DNA from: Takakia lepidozioides
Lineage: Eukaryota > Streptophyta > Takakiopsida > Takakiales > Takakiaceae
Direction of reading: 5' to 3'
Length of the DNA stretch: 64,000 nucleotides
Assembly: GCA_030704615.1 (NCBI GenBank)
Contig: CM060734.1
Location: forward strand, 58,666,042 to 58,730,041
The notes under the pieces are model-generated. The model saw only the letters and a list, made by a program, of their open reading frames with translations, did not search any database and was not told where the DNA came from. Every line of letters begins with the position of its first letter. The first letter of the stretch is position 1. Made by a program: the position numbers and the translations under genes. Below are positions 24,033-34,641 of this stretch, piece after piece.

Positions 24033-26120
24033 ATGGCGGAAAACCCGAGCGCTACAGTGTACTGCCCTCCTCACGAGCATAGAGCTTCATTTCTGTGCAG
24101 AGGGGACACCTGCCGGGTGATGGAGAAATATCTGTGCGTTCGATACCACCTGAAACCGGGGTCGGTTTTTTTGGAGGAGGAAAGGAAGGACTCTAACGGC
24201 CTTGTTGTCGACAGTATTGTTGTGCTCCACGATGATTTCGGGGATGGCAGGGAATGGCGAGTTCCACCATTGGACAGCGTCATATACAGGGCTGTTGGGG
24301 ACTTCATTTGCCCGCCAAATGCACCTTCTATCCTGGCGCCTTCCACGAAACAATCCGCGAATCAGAGAGTGGCTACCTCAAAGAGAGAAGTCCGCAACGA
24401 AGTAAATCCAGAGCCGAACCCATCCATGAAGATGAGCCAGAACCGGGTTGTTCACAACCTGTCCGACTCAGACGAGGTCATGGAAGTTCCGAGGTCGTCC
24501 TGGAGATCAGGCAAGTCCTCAATGGACGTCAGTGGAGGAGGGAGTCATATTCCCAGCACGAGCACCGCAGTTCGATCTATTCTTGAAATTCTGCGAGGGC
24601 TTCACCTGGAGGGACACCGGTTGGAGCTGGCCGGGCTGGACTACAACAAGTTCGCAATTAAATCGGTTACATGCCTTCCCGCCGACGTCGACGGTAATAT
24701 CTTCTTTGAGTTCCCTCCTCGGGCAGACTACTCGAGGGCGTCCGGAATGTTGACAGATATGGATAGAAAACATGACGGTCATCCTTGGTGCGTTACCAAA
24801 ACCACCAGCATGAAGATGCTCGATGGTGTGCGGGTGCGCTACGTTGTTTGTGCGGGCGCGTTGCGGTGTTTCTCCCCAACTTGCTTCCACTTTAAATCCA
24901 GAGGTCACAGGAACGAGACCGATTGGACAGGCACAGCTCATCAACCATTTCGAGCTCAGGAGAAGGTTCCGAACTCCACATTTAAGTGTGCGCATTGCAA
25001 AGAACCACCACACTGCATGTCTGTTTGTAATGCCAAGCAGTTCTATGTGTTGCACCGTTTCCCTGACCTCACCCGAGCTTGCATACACGTTGGTTCCCAT
25101 TGTCACAAATTGGCGAGGGGGAACTCGCGGGAGGCTGCCCACGAAGCAGAGCAGCTCGTTCAGGAGGAGGTTAAGTTGAGACCGGGTGCCAAACCCAAAC
25201 AGATATAGCTCCAAGCCGCCCAAAAGATGGCATTGGCCAGAATTATGTCGGAAGACGGCTCCGATAGAGTTCCTCTCGACGAGAAGGAAATGGAGGCATT
25301 GCTGGAGTCGGTGTCCCACGTATGTTCACCGAATGTCCGAAACCACATTGTCTCATGCAAACAGAAAATTGGGCGTGGCTCGGATATGCACTCCATTCTG
25401 GAGGTGAATCGACGATGTGGATATGACTACATTCATGGAAGTAGGTTTCCAGGACAAGGGACTGAGGCAGATCGTTGTTTCGTATTCAAAATGTCCACGT
25501 GTGGACCTGGCAGCGGCGTCAAACTAGTTGACAGGATGACGAGTAGGAACTTGTCAAACAGTTGGGTCATGTTCGACCATATCAAGTGAATTACAAATCA
25601 CCAGTGGGTGACAATGGGTGCACATGTCTACGACACCCACTGCAGGATGCTAATGACAATTGCTATTTGTGAGATGAAAGGAGAGGACACACAATCGGAG
25701 ATGCTTCTTTGGCAGGGAATAAACGAACAGATGGCCAAGGCGGGATTGCCCCCTCCGAATTTCCGTGGTTTCATGGCGGACAACGCACAAGCAAATTGGG
25801 CTGCCATCCGAAGGGTGTACGGGCAAGACCCCAATGTTCCCATGGAAGGCAAGGAGAGATCTTGTGGGTTCCATTTTCTGCAAAGCCTTTCGCAGTACAC
25901 AACCAGGCTCGTGGCGCCAGATTTCAGAGAGGAGCACCGTTCCATGTGCCTTGCGTGGAAGCGCGCTCCTACCTTGGATGATGCAGAGACACAGTTTGCA
26001 TGCATACGGGCTTGGTGGACATCGTCAGGTGTTGTAAGGTAATCAGACGAGGGAGCAATGGTCAGTTGGCTAGCATGGTGGCATTATCGTTTCCTCTAGT
26101 TCGGCGACTATATGCGGGAG
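24033..26120 (+). pseudogene. MULE-type transposase, truncated, four in-frame stops
   Basis: A single reading frame, related along its length to the transposase at 45622-49123: N-terminal domain (LEEERKDSNGLVVDSIVV; cf. LQREVYDGNGKLLKYVF), HDGHPWCVTKT, a Cys/His cluster (CAHCKEPPHCMSVC), FPGQGTEADRCFVFKMSTC, the catalytic-type blocks WVMFDHIK and FMADNAQANWAA, CGFHFLQSL and IRAWWTSSG. Stops interrupt it at 25206 (TAG), 25587 (TGA), 26040 (TAA) and 26097 (TAG). It ends at a conserved intron donor (GAG then GTGAGT at 26121), after which repeats replace the SWIM-bearing exon. Start chosen at ATG 24033; a GTG-led frame begins 15 bp earlier. Confidence 0.85.
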
Positions 26121-26211
26121 GTGAGTTGCACGTCCGAACATGCTAAGTCCGAACTGGCTAAGTCCGAACATGCACTGGAAAAATGGCGCCAAATTACCTG
26201 TCATGAGGGGA

Positions 26212-26307
26212 CCTATAGCCGCGGAATTCGGCACCATTTTTCGCCAGAGAGACCTATTACCGCGAAATACGTCGCCGTTTTTCAGGTTACGGACCCTATT
26301 ACCGCGA
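26212..26307 (+). repeat. Three CCTATTACCGCG-type motifs, ~42 bp apart
   Basis: CCTATAGCCGCGG (26212), CCTATTACCGCGA (26253) and CCTATTACCGCGA (26295), spaced 41 and 42 bp, each followed by an AATTCGG or AATACG word. The same motif occurs near both ends of the 38755-49730 element, so it is a candidate transposase-binding site. Confidence 0.65.
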
Positions 26308-26583
26308 AATTCGGCGCCATATTTGCACATGTCGCTGGGAATTGGCATGAGCGGAAGACGAAATATCATGAGCACAACTGTCAAAACTGCAATTTTCCCT
26401 TCAAGGGGCCGAATAATATATTTGTTTTTCCTGACACATTGCATTAAATTATTGTTTTTTATTGTTTTTTATTTTCGAAATTTGTACTTCTGCTCATGAA
26501 AACCGATTGTCTTACTACTCCGTTCATGCCGCTCATGCCGCTCATGCCGCTCATGCTCATGAAATAGCAAACCTCTTTGTTTG

Positions 26584-26953
26584 CATTGGCAATGCGTGTG
26601 CAAGCCTGGCAGCCCTGGAAAGATGCAAAGAGGTCCATGGTGACATCGTCAAATCTAGAATTGTACCCGATGTCTGAACACTGCCTTGCTGGACATGTAT
26701 GTCAAATGTGAGTGCATCGAGGATGCAAAGGGAGTGTTCAACAGTATGAGATGTGATGTCGTGGAGTGCGATGATTGTAGGATATGCACAACAAGGATGC
26801 GGGATGGAGGCTTTGGAGACCTATGAGCAATTGAGGTGCGTAGGGGTGAAGCCCAACCGCAACACATGTGTTTGTGTTTGCAATGCGTGTGCACGCCTAG
26901 GAGCTCTGGAAAAGGGGAAAGAGGTCCATGGTGACATCGTCAAAGCTGGATTT
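26584..26953 (+). pseudogene. PPR sequence resuming after the MULE-like element, cut by a CACTA end
   Basis: IGNACASLAALERCKEVHGD, then MSWSAMIVGYAQQGCGMEAL and ALEKGKEVHGDIVKAG, in several frames. It stops abruptly at 26953 where CACTACAACAG begins. It is continuous with 19690-20190 once the 6.4-kb element is removed. Confidence 0.75.
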
Positions 26954-29036
26954 CACTACAACAGATTGTGGCTTTTATGACTCCCATGGGTGCGTAGTCA
27001 TGACAGATTTGTGGCAGAAATGCCATTTGCAGTCGTAAAATGCTTTTGAAGTCATAATGCAGGTCTGGAGAAGGCGTATATGCGACTGCATGGCTTCGGA
27101 CTCTGCGCAACACAGGTCAAACATGTTTGACCACGAATATTGGCATGGCAGATATGACTACCAGTCACGGTCATGGCTACACTGGAATGACGTGTGCATA
27201 TTGCAAGACAGACATATGACTTCATGACTCTCACTCTAATGCATTATGCCAGATCATCACATGGATGAATCACTACATGACTACACGTGTCGACACATGC
27301 TTTTCTGGTTATATATATAATATATGAGTATTTATATCTTAAAAAAACGGAGACTCTTACCACTAGAATGAATTAAAAAAAACCCAAAAAAAACAAAGAT
27401 TTAAAAAAAATCACATCGGCTGGTAAGTGCACAGTGTGTCGCCCTTGTGGTTTGGGGTTCAAACCCACTGCCCTTATCCCCGTGTGTGGGATTGTTCGAG
27501 ACGGTATGTCTGGACGTTGATCGTCCTGTAGGTCTTATGGCCCATAAATGAAGGCAGGTGAATTTTTCCCTCCTCAAGGGCTTGTGGTTTCCTTTAAGAT
27601 TTTTTTTTTAAAAAAAAAATCAAAAAGGGGCTTTTAGGGTTTACAAAAAGGTTAAAAAACTTAAAAAGTTGCCCATCACGGTAGCGTGAACAGACTGAGT
27701 GAGCGGGAGGGAGAGAGAGAGAGGGCTGGGACTTAGAGCGAGCGAGCGGGAGGGAGGGCAAACATGCATGGGAGGCCCGCAGTTGGAGCAACCTTCGCAT
27801 CTGAAGCAAGCAACCCTAGAAACGCTAGGATATGTGTGCGAGGAGGTTTCGGCTGGGAGCTCGCCGTTCTTGAGAGAGTCAGCTTCGTCTTAGCAGGTCG
27901 TGTTTCAATCTCTACCCGCTCGGCCCTGATTTTACAGCACGGAGCAGAGCTGGCATGAGTTTCTTAAAGATCCTTCACGATGGTGGGACAACCGCAATCG
28001 CAAGGTGTGGCTTTTTCTTTATGTACGATGTGAAGAAGTTTGTCCATCCTGCAAATGTGGGTTGTTGGCTCCTGTTAGTACCATGATTTGGTATTCATCC
28101 TGATGTTTACAAGGTTCTTGGGAGAGTTAGCTTGGTCTTAGCATGCTGTGTTTCAATCTCTGCCCACTCAGCTGCACCGTGGTGGTTCTCACTAACCAAT
28201 CCGACATTACCTAACTACAGACACAAGCAGCACATACAAGAGGTCCTCTTGGGTTCATGGTCAGTCAAATCCTCCATGGGTCATGACACAAGGTCGAGGA
28301 CAATGTGGTGAGGGCACCTTCTTCTTCGACCTATTTCAGCCTATTTTGCCCTCTCATCAGACTCGGCCCTGAATTTGAATCATGGAGCAGAGCTGGCATG
28401 AGTTTTTTTAAGATCCTTCACGAGGGTGCGACCGAAATCGCAAGGTGTGGTTTTTTTTAATGTACGATGTGCAAAATTTTGTCCATCCTGCAAATGTGGG
28501 TTGTTGGCTCCTGTTAGTACCATGATTTGATATTCTTCCTGATGTTTACAAGGTTCTTGGGAGAGTCAGCTTGGTCTTAGCAGACCGTGTTTCAAAGACT
28601 GCCTGCTCAGCTGCACCGTGGTGCAGGTTCTCACTGACCAATCCGACATTACCTGACTACAGACACAAGCATCACACACAAGGTCAAATCCTCCATGGGT
28701 CATGACACAAGGTCAAGGACAGTGTGGTGAGGGCACCTTCTACTTCGACCTATTTCAGCATGTTTTGCCCTCTCATCAGACGCCCTGAGATGCATATTGA
28801 ATTTTGTAAGTTAGCTCATTGCTCGTTGATAAGTAGGGTTGGGGGTGTTTGCTGGAACAATTCTAGGCTGTCATTGTCAGCTGCTAGCAGGAAGGCAAGG
28901 ATGTATGCATAGATAGCTGAAGGATTTTGTGCAGAGGCATAGATAGCTGAAGGAGCAGGGATAGAGTGTGGGCCCAAATTCGTCCAAGAAGGCCGGATTT
29001 CAAGCTCCATTATTTCAGTGTCATCCATTCAGCCAG
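26954..29036 (+). mobile_element. Left part of a second CACTA copy
   Basis: The first 390 bp, starting CACTACAACAGATTGTGGCT, match 12410-12790 closely. OSB-related repeats then match 12.8-13.83 kb. The match ends at CATTCAGCCAG (29036), where LINE-derived sequence begins. No right terminus was found in the window. The inverted segment at 35.9-38.1 kb corresponds to the missing interior, so this copy may have been broken by an inversion. Confidence 0.75.
27940..29020 (+). pseudogene. OSB PDF-motif fragments in the second CACTA copy
   Basis: The translation EQSWHEFLKDPSRWWDNRNR (about 27945-28003) is the best-preserved first half of the PDF motif in the window, with WW intact. A poorer copy sits at 28385-28445. 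The second-half block (PDFKLHYFS) closes at about 29030. Confidence 0.6.
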
Positions 29037-30204
29037 TACTAAGGCCCTCTTATTCGAAGAGGCGGAAGTCGCACCCCATAAGAAGTTCCTCACCATAGCC
29101 TGTATCTTTTTGATGATTGGAGAACTAGTTGACCACACCGAGGCAATGAACCAAGTAGAAGCAAGAAGAACTTGGTTAACTATTAGGGCTCTACCCACAA
29201 TAGAAAGATGTAAGGAGCTCCAATAAGACAACTTTCTTCTCAGCCTTAAGAGAACATGCAGCAGCAAACCTTAATTCATCACTAAGATCATGACCAATCT
29301 AGTGACCAAGTAACACATGGGCCTGGCCGTCATCCAACCAACTCAAGCCCAAGTCTCAGCCCCGTGGATCACAATGCTTAGCAGCACTGGAGTCGGGAAG
29401 TTGACTTAGCAATCCAATTGATTTTCTCCAGTTTATATCCAAGCTTCCTATTGAGAGGCCCCCCGATTTCTTCATGGCCTCTACCAGAATTTCGAATCAT
29501 TCGCCCTTCCTGAGAATCAAACGCATCCCAGCCGAAGGCAAGCTTGCTCCTTCTCCGAGCCGGATCAGGGAGGTTTTGGGAGAGAGTGGGCGCAGAAAAT
29601 CTACATTCTTTTTGCGCACCCCGCAGGTAGCTCGCATGAGTACCTGCACTCTTCCTGTGAATGAGGCGATCAGAGGGGGCTTTTGTCGAGCGGGGGGGAG
29701 GGGGGGGTCCCTTGTCTCGGTAGGAATTAGTCTCCCGAGGTCCCAGGACATTGGCTTTCGCCAATAGGGAACTCTGCAAGGTCGGGGGCACAGCAAAATA
29801 GAGAGAGCTGAGAGTAGCATTCACATTTGCAGAAGAGCTGTTATTAATAAAGAGGGTCGTGTCATCCGCGTATAAGGAAGATCTAATGGAGAAGAGGGGT
29901 CCAACGAAGGAGAGTGTGGGATAGTCAGTCCCCATGAATCATTCCTCTTATCCATGAGGTGCCCCAGCCCATCAGCTGCAATTAAAAAAAGAAACGGAGC
30001 TAACGGACAACCCTGTCGTACAGATTTGAAAAGAGGAAATGATTTGGATAGGACCCCATTTATCATCACCCTACTGGAGGCACACGTCAGAAGAATCTTA
30101 GTCCATTTGAGGAAGTCTCTAGAGATGCCTGAAGCATCAAGGGCACCAAGATGATAAGTCCAGTTTATGCTATCAAATGCTTTCTGAAAGCCGAGCATTA
30201 GCAT
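29037..30204 (-). pseudogene. LINE (non-LTR) reverse transcriptase fragment
   Basis: Minus-strand blocks in order: MLGFQKAFDSINW, SVRQGCPLAPFLFLIAADGL (30204-29990), then SLYADDTTLFINNSS with the catalytic YADD (about 29880), then the post-RT segment LSYWSSLHLSIVGRALIVNQ and NFLWGATSAS (29250-29060). These are the signatures of plant L1-like reverse transcriptases. Frames shift at least three times and the ends are missing, so it is inactive. Confidence 0.88.
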
Positions 30205-30274
30205 AGCAATGGGCTGCTAGTCCTTATAAGCTGAATGGAGAACCTTTTTTTTTTTGGTAAAAACAGGGGACATG

Positions 30275-30872
30275 GGGCTCTCATTTTAGATTAATTGGGT
30301 ATTTAAGTCTCACGTGTGGGCCAGGCAGCGCACGGACGCACAAACGTTGGGTTCCTCTGCCTTTCCCCGTGACCACCCAACGGGTCTACTGACGGGTCTG
30401 GGTCTACTCGGGTGGTCTACTCGTGGGTCCGGGTCTGCTCCGATACAACTGTAGGGTCTACTAGCGGGTCCAGTCTGCTCGGATCTGCTCGGGACTTAGA
30501 AAACACTTGCCCATAAAAAAAGACCATCATTGATGCACATGCAGCGTCATCCAGAATTGAACCCACAACCTCATAGATATATATCAATGCACCCAACCAC
30601 CCTAGTACCCGCTGCTTGATGTTATATCAACAATTTCTTATCTCTTAACCTAGAAAACAGCAGCAGTTAGCCCCATCGTGGCCTAGGAGGGTGGACCCAC
30701 CTTTTGATCTGGGCCAGCGGATCCTACCTCGCGGCAGACCTTACCTCGCGGACCTGGGCAAGATCATGGGTCGCGGCGGGGCCACCTGAAACCACCCATG
30801 GTCCGTGCGTGGGGCCCGCTGCCTGAACCACACATGAGACTTAAAGACCCAATTATTCAAAAATGAGAGGCC
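30275..30872. mobile_element. Non-autonomous TIR element (~600 bp)
   Basis: The left arm GGGCTCTCATTTTAGATTAA, continuing through AATTGGGTATTTAAGTCTCA, is matched in reverse at 30872-30815 (GGCCTCTCATTTTTGAATAA and so on) over about 55 bp. Between lie GGGTCTACTCG repeats and no ORF. No target duplication was recognised. Long arms and small size suggest a MULE- or hAT-type MITE. Confidence 0.6.
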
Positions 30873-32830
30873 GGATAGGGTCACATGCTTGGTTTGAAGT
30901 TATTTAATTATTTGGAAAAATTAAAATTAAAACCCAGAGTGCATCATGAGGCACACACACCATAGTCAGTGAAGGAATGAACTTGGCCCCTCTTGAGGAT
31001 GTTGGACCGGACCACGCTTTTGGCCTAAAAATCCAAAGAGATCGAACATGCATGTTAGAAGCACTTAATCATGCATTTTAAGGAAGAGAACCAGTCTATA
31101 ATATATCCTTTAATTAGCTATGACTGCCAAATATTGGTGATTGTTTAATTAAATATATCCTTTAATTAGCTATGACCGTACAAAATTTTGTAGTCACAGC
31201 TATTAAGTTTCATTTTTCAATTGCCAAATTGTGGAGGTTGCTTGAATTTAATATATTTCTTGATTCATTCTGACCGCCCAAATTAAGCGATCGTGGCTAT
31301 AAATGTTAGTTTTTCATTACATGCGATTTGCGAAATATAGATGGTCACTTGAACCCTAAACCCTAAAGCATTGTGATTGTCATTATTTTCAAAATTTAAA
31401 TAATTTAAAAATGGTACTACTGTCAGTTGAAAAAAAAAACAATCACCTACATGCACCAGAATTGTTGATCGCACCAATTTTTTTTTTTTTTTTTTTTTTA
31501 AAAAAAAGTCTTACAAAATTACGTACGACCTTGAGAATTGAGTTGAATTTAAACAAGAGTTATAGGCAACCGCTAGAATCTTGGCAGTCACACTTTTTTA
31601 TTTTGGTTCCCCCTAATTTTTCATGCATTTTGGCGGTTGAACCAATTTTTTACAAAGCATACACCACCACCAAATTTTGGAGGTCGTAAGTATTTTATTA
31701 AAAACAAATTAAATACAACTGTCAGAATTATAGTAGGTGCATTTTTTATTTTATTTTTCAGGGGGGGGGGGGGGGGTGTGTGTTTGGGGTTTGCTTTGTT
31801 GTTTTCAAGAATTACATGCAACCCCCAATTCTGGTTGTTACACCAGTTTATAGAAATTAAAAAACAAACATATGACTGTCAAAATTGGTGATCGTACCAA
31901 TTTAGAAAAATTAAAAATTACATACATTCGCCAAAATTGACAATCACATCAATTTTTGGGGAAAAGAAATTACATCGCATTTTGGTGGTCGCACGTATTT
32001 TTTAAAAACAAATACATATGACCACTGAATTGTGGTAGTCATATAGTATAAAATATCACTCTTAATCTAAGCGTTATTATACAAAACTTATACATGAATT
32101 GGATGAAAATGTGAATGGAAGATTATTTGATGCAATTTAACAAAGGACAAAGCATCCAATTGATAATTAATATTTATCTTTGTAGATTACCGTGGTCCGT
32201 ACCTGCCTATGCTATCCGATGATAATTAAATCCCAAAAGATGCTGCCAGAAAATTTAAAGTTGAAGCCCAACTAGTGCCGAATGTCAAGAATTCGACCCC
32301 AAGACATGTCCTACCACAATCTCGCACATTTCCACTACACTAGCCATGTACATATGCTACATGTGTTTTTTTACTACTTATCATGACTAGGGCTTCACAT
32401 TGCTCCGCACTACTAGCGACAAATTCTGATAACTACGTTCAATTTTTCACAAAAAAAGGGTGGGTCATCCCCACTGTGTTACATGCAAAGATCCCATGTT
32501 TTGTTTCTTTCTGGAAGAAAAATGGCGGATCTGCATTTCATTCAATTTTCACAAGCCGCATCAATCAATATCAACATACCCAAATACCCTTACATTCACT
32601 ATATGAACTTTCAAGCATCCACCGTGGGATTGGATCTTGGTGGGTTAACGCTAGCTTTTGACAATATTCATGTAAGTTCATCAAGGGCTCCATCCAAAGC
32701 CACACCACGAGAAACAAACAAACATGTCCAAATTTAAGATGTTGAACAAACTTGTGCACAGGGCTGCACCTCTCATTAGGCTCATTAAAGTTCGTATTCA
32801 CTTCCATCTTCAAGCTTTGGATAAGCTCCA
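30873..32830. other. A/T-rich region with palindromic GACCGCC...GGTCG-type repeats
   Basis: Between 31.1 and 32.05 kb, short imperfect palindromes related to TGACCGCCAAAATT...GGCGGTCG recur about every 70-100 bp, separated by A/T linkers, like the array at 9.2-9.4 kb. Around 32380-32560 is an inverted relative of 16.9-17.1 kb. No gene was recognised. Confidence 0.4.
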
Positions 32831-32930
32831 CACTATAGCAAAAAAAATTGGGGGGGGGGGGGGGGGGGGGTGGTTGCGACGCTATCCGCGCCCCCACGCC
32901 CCGCGCGGCGCTTTTTTGCGACGCAAAAGC
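32831..32930. repeat. CACTA-like terminus remnant
   Basis: CACTATAGCAAAAAAAATT followed by a G run and GCGACGC-type words resembles the left end of the element at 33417. Only about 100 bp remain and no partner end is evident. Confidence 0.4.
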
Positions 32931-33416
32931 ATTCCTACCATACCCATGCTTGATAAATCCTGCCAACATTATATTCCACGTGATCAAGATCGTTGAGGCA
33001 TTCTGTTGAATGCTTCCGCATCTTTTGCTCATAGGTCCCCAAAGCCTCCATCCCACACCCATGTTGGGCATATCATGTGATCATCACATTCCACGACACC
33101 ACATCCCGTTCAGCCATGTTGTCAAATACTCTCTTTGCAACCTTCATGCTCCCGTATTTCGCATACATATCAACAAGGCTATTGTTCAAAATCAGATTTG
33201 GTACAAGTCCAGCTTTCATATGTCAGCATGGACCTCTTTGCCGTTTTCCAGGGCTGCCAGTCTCGCACAAGCCTTGAGAATGCAAACAAATGTGACCTGA
33301 TCGGGCATCACCCCTTGCTGAATCGGTTGATCCTATGTCTCTAAGGCAATCCTACCACAACCATGCTTGGTATATCCTGCCACCATATTGTTGAACACTA
33401 GACAGGCCTCCCTTAC
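32931..33416 (-). pseudogene. PPR fragment (minus strand), left of the small CACTA
   Basis: The reverse strand reads PPR blocks such as YGRNAFASQ, NIMLAGFIKHGYG and, near 33130-33280, an ALVDMYAKYG-type block and an AALENGKEVHAD-type block in shifted frames. It is cut at 33416 by the CACTA element and resumes at 34642. Confidence 0.6.
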
Positions 33417-33911
33417 CACTACAGGAAAAGGGGGGGGGGGTTTTCGACGCCACGGCCACGCCGCGGCGTCGTTAAACAGCCCTTTTCGGGCGGGGAAAAA
33501 AACCAAATTTGCGACGTCCGGGCGTCGCCAAAAAAACATCGCAAATTTGCGACCAATGGGGGTCGCAAATATGCGAAACCGCGATTTGCGAGGCCCGGAC
33601 GTCGAAAAAAAAAAAACATATTCTGCAATGCAGAATTAGCACCGTCCGGGGGTCGCAAAGTGCGACGCCCGGACATCACAATTTAAGGGGGTACATTTGA
33701 ATTTAGGAGGAAAATTTTGAATTTGAAATTTGAATTTCAAAAACTTGTTGACCATTGACTCCGATTCTGTCTAATGGCGATATGTTCATTGTTCTACATA
33801 TATCATGCAACGCATACTTGAACCTAAGATCTCCACGTTATAATATTTCTAAGACACTACAAACTAACCAACACACCTACGTTACATCTATGTATCACAA
33901 AAGCAATCTAA

Positions 33912-33942
<31 letters not shown>

Positions 33943-34354
33943 AAGAGTTCCTTCAAGTTCTTTCAAGTTCCTTCTAAGGGGGTCTCTCTTGTGACGCCGG
34001 GGAGTTGCAACCTCCACAGCCTTAGTGCCCAGCCCCAGCCCAAGCCCCAGCCCCAGCTCCAGCATTGTCGCCGTTGTTGTACCCCCCACCGCCAAGCGCC
34101 CCAAGCGACGTCCTTGTGTGGACCTAAGCAGACCACAACACCATTGCGACCTCCTGTGGCGACGCCGTTGCGACCCCCTGATGTTGCAACGTTGGGCGTC
34201 CCAGCGACGCTTTTGTGAAGTTGAAGGCCGCAAAGCCAAACGGGGAAAAAAAAAAAAAAAAAAAAAAAAAAACTCCCACTGTGGTGATGCTATTACGATG
34301 CCCTAGCGTCACAGATGCGCTAGGGTGCCCTTAGTGACGCCGAGGCGTCGCAAC

Positions 34355-34415
<61 letters not shown>

Positions 34416-34641
34416 CCGACGCCGGGGCGTCGCAAGAAAAAAAATCCGTCGCAGCAAGGGCCCTCTTTCCCCCTTCATGCCACCTTACGACGGCTGGGCG
34501 TCGTAATGGTGTCGCAGCGGGGGATTGTGACGCCGGGACGTCGCAAAAAAACACCGCGGGTTCGACGTCGCGAACTCAACGCCGCGCTGGGCGTGGGGGC
34601 GCGGCTGGCGTCGCAAACCCCCCCTCCCATTTATTGTAGTG
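33417..34641. mobile_element. Small CACTA element with GCGACGCC subterminal repeats
   Basis: Starts CACTACAGGAAAAGGGG at 33417 and ends with the complement of CACTACAATAAATGGGAG at 34641. Both sides carry the 3-bp duplication TAC (33414-33416 and 34642-34644). Repeats of the CGACGCCGGGGCGTCGCAA type fill both subterminal regions, as in CACTA elements with GC-rich binding sites. Two TA microsatellites and a poly-A lie inside. No transposase is encoded. Confidence 0.88.
34357..34408. repeat. TA microsatellite
   Basis: About 25 uninterrupted TA units inside the small CACTA element; a shorter run is at 33911-33933. Confidence 0.95.

Larger units (their letters stand above)
20191..26575 (+). mobile_element. 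Mutator-like (MULE) element with palindrome arrays and broken transposase
   Basis: The left terminus (20191 onward, GGGGGCTGCTATTTCATGAG) and the right terminus read backwards (GAGGTTTGCTATTTCATGAG) align from their first base. They are flanked by the 8-bp direct repeat TTTGTTTG (20183-20190 and 26576-26583). CATGAGCGG words are repeated inside both ends. The host PPR sequence continues across the insertion. Inside are poly-T-loop hairpins, a large palindrome array, a 285-bp tandem repeat and a decayed transposase lacking its C-terminal half. Terminus structure and duplication length fit Mutator-like elements. Confidence 0.88.

Noticed and set aside
27420-27600. tRNA gene or SINE from GGTTCAAACCC near 27460
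   Set aside because: A B-box-like word exists but no A box at the right distance and no cloverleaf could be drawn.
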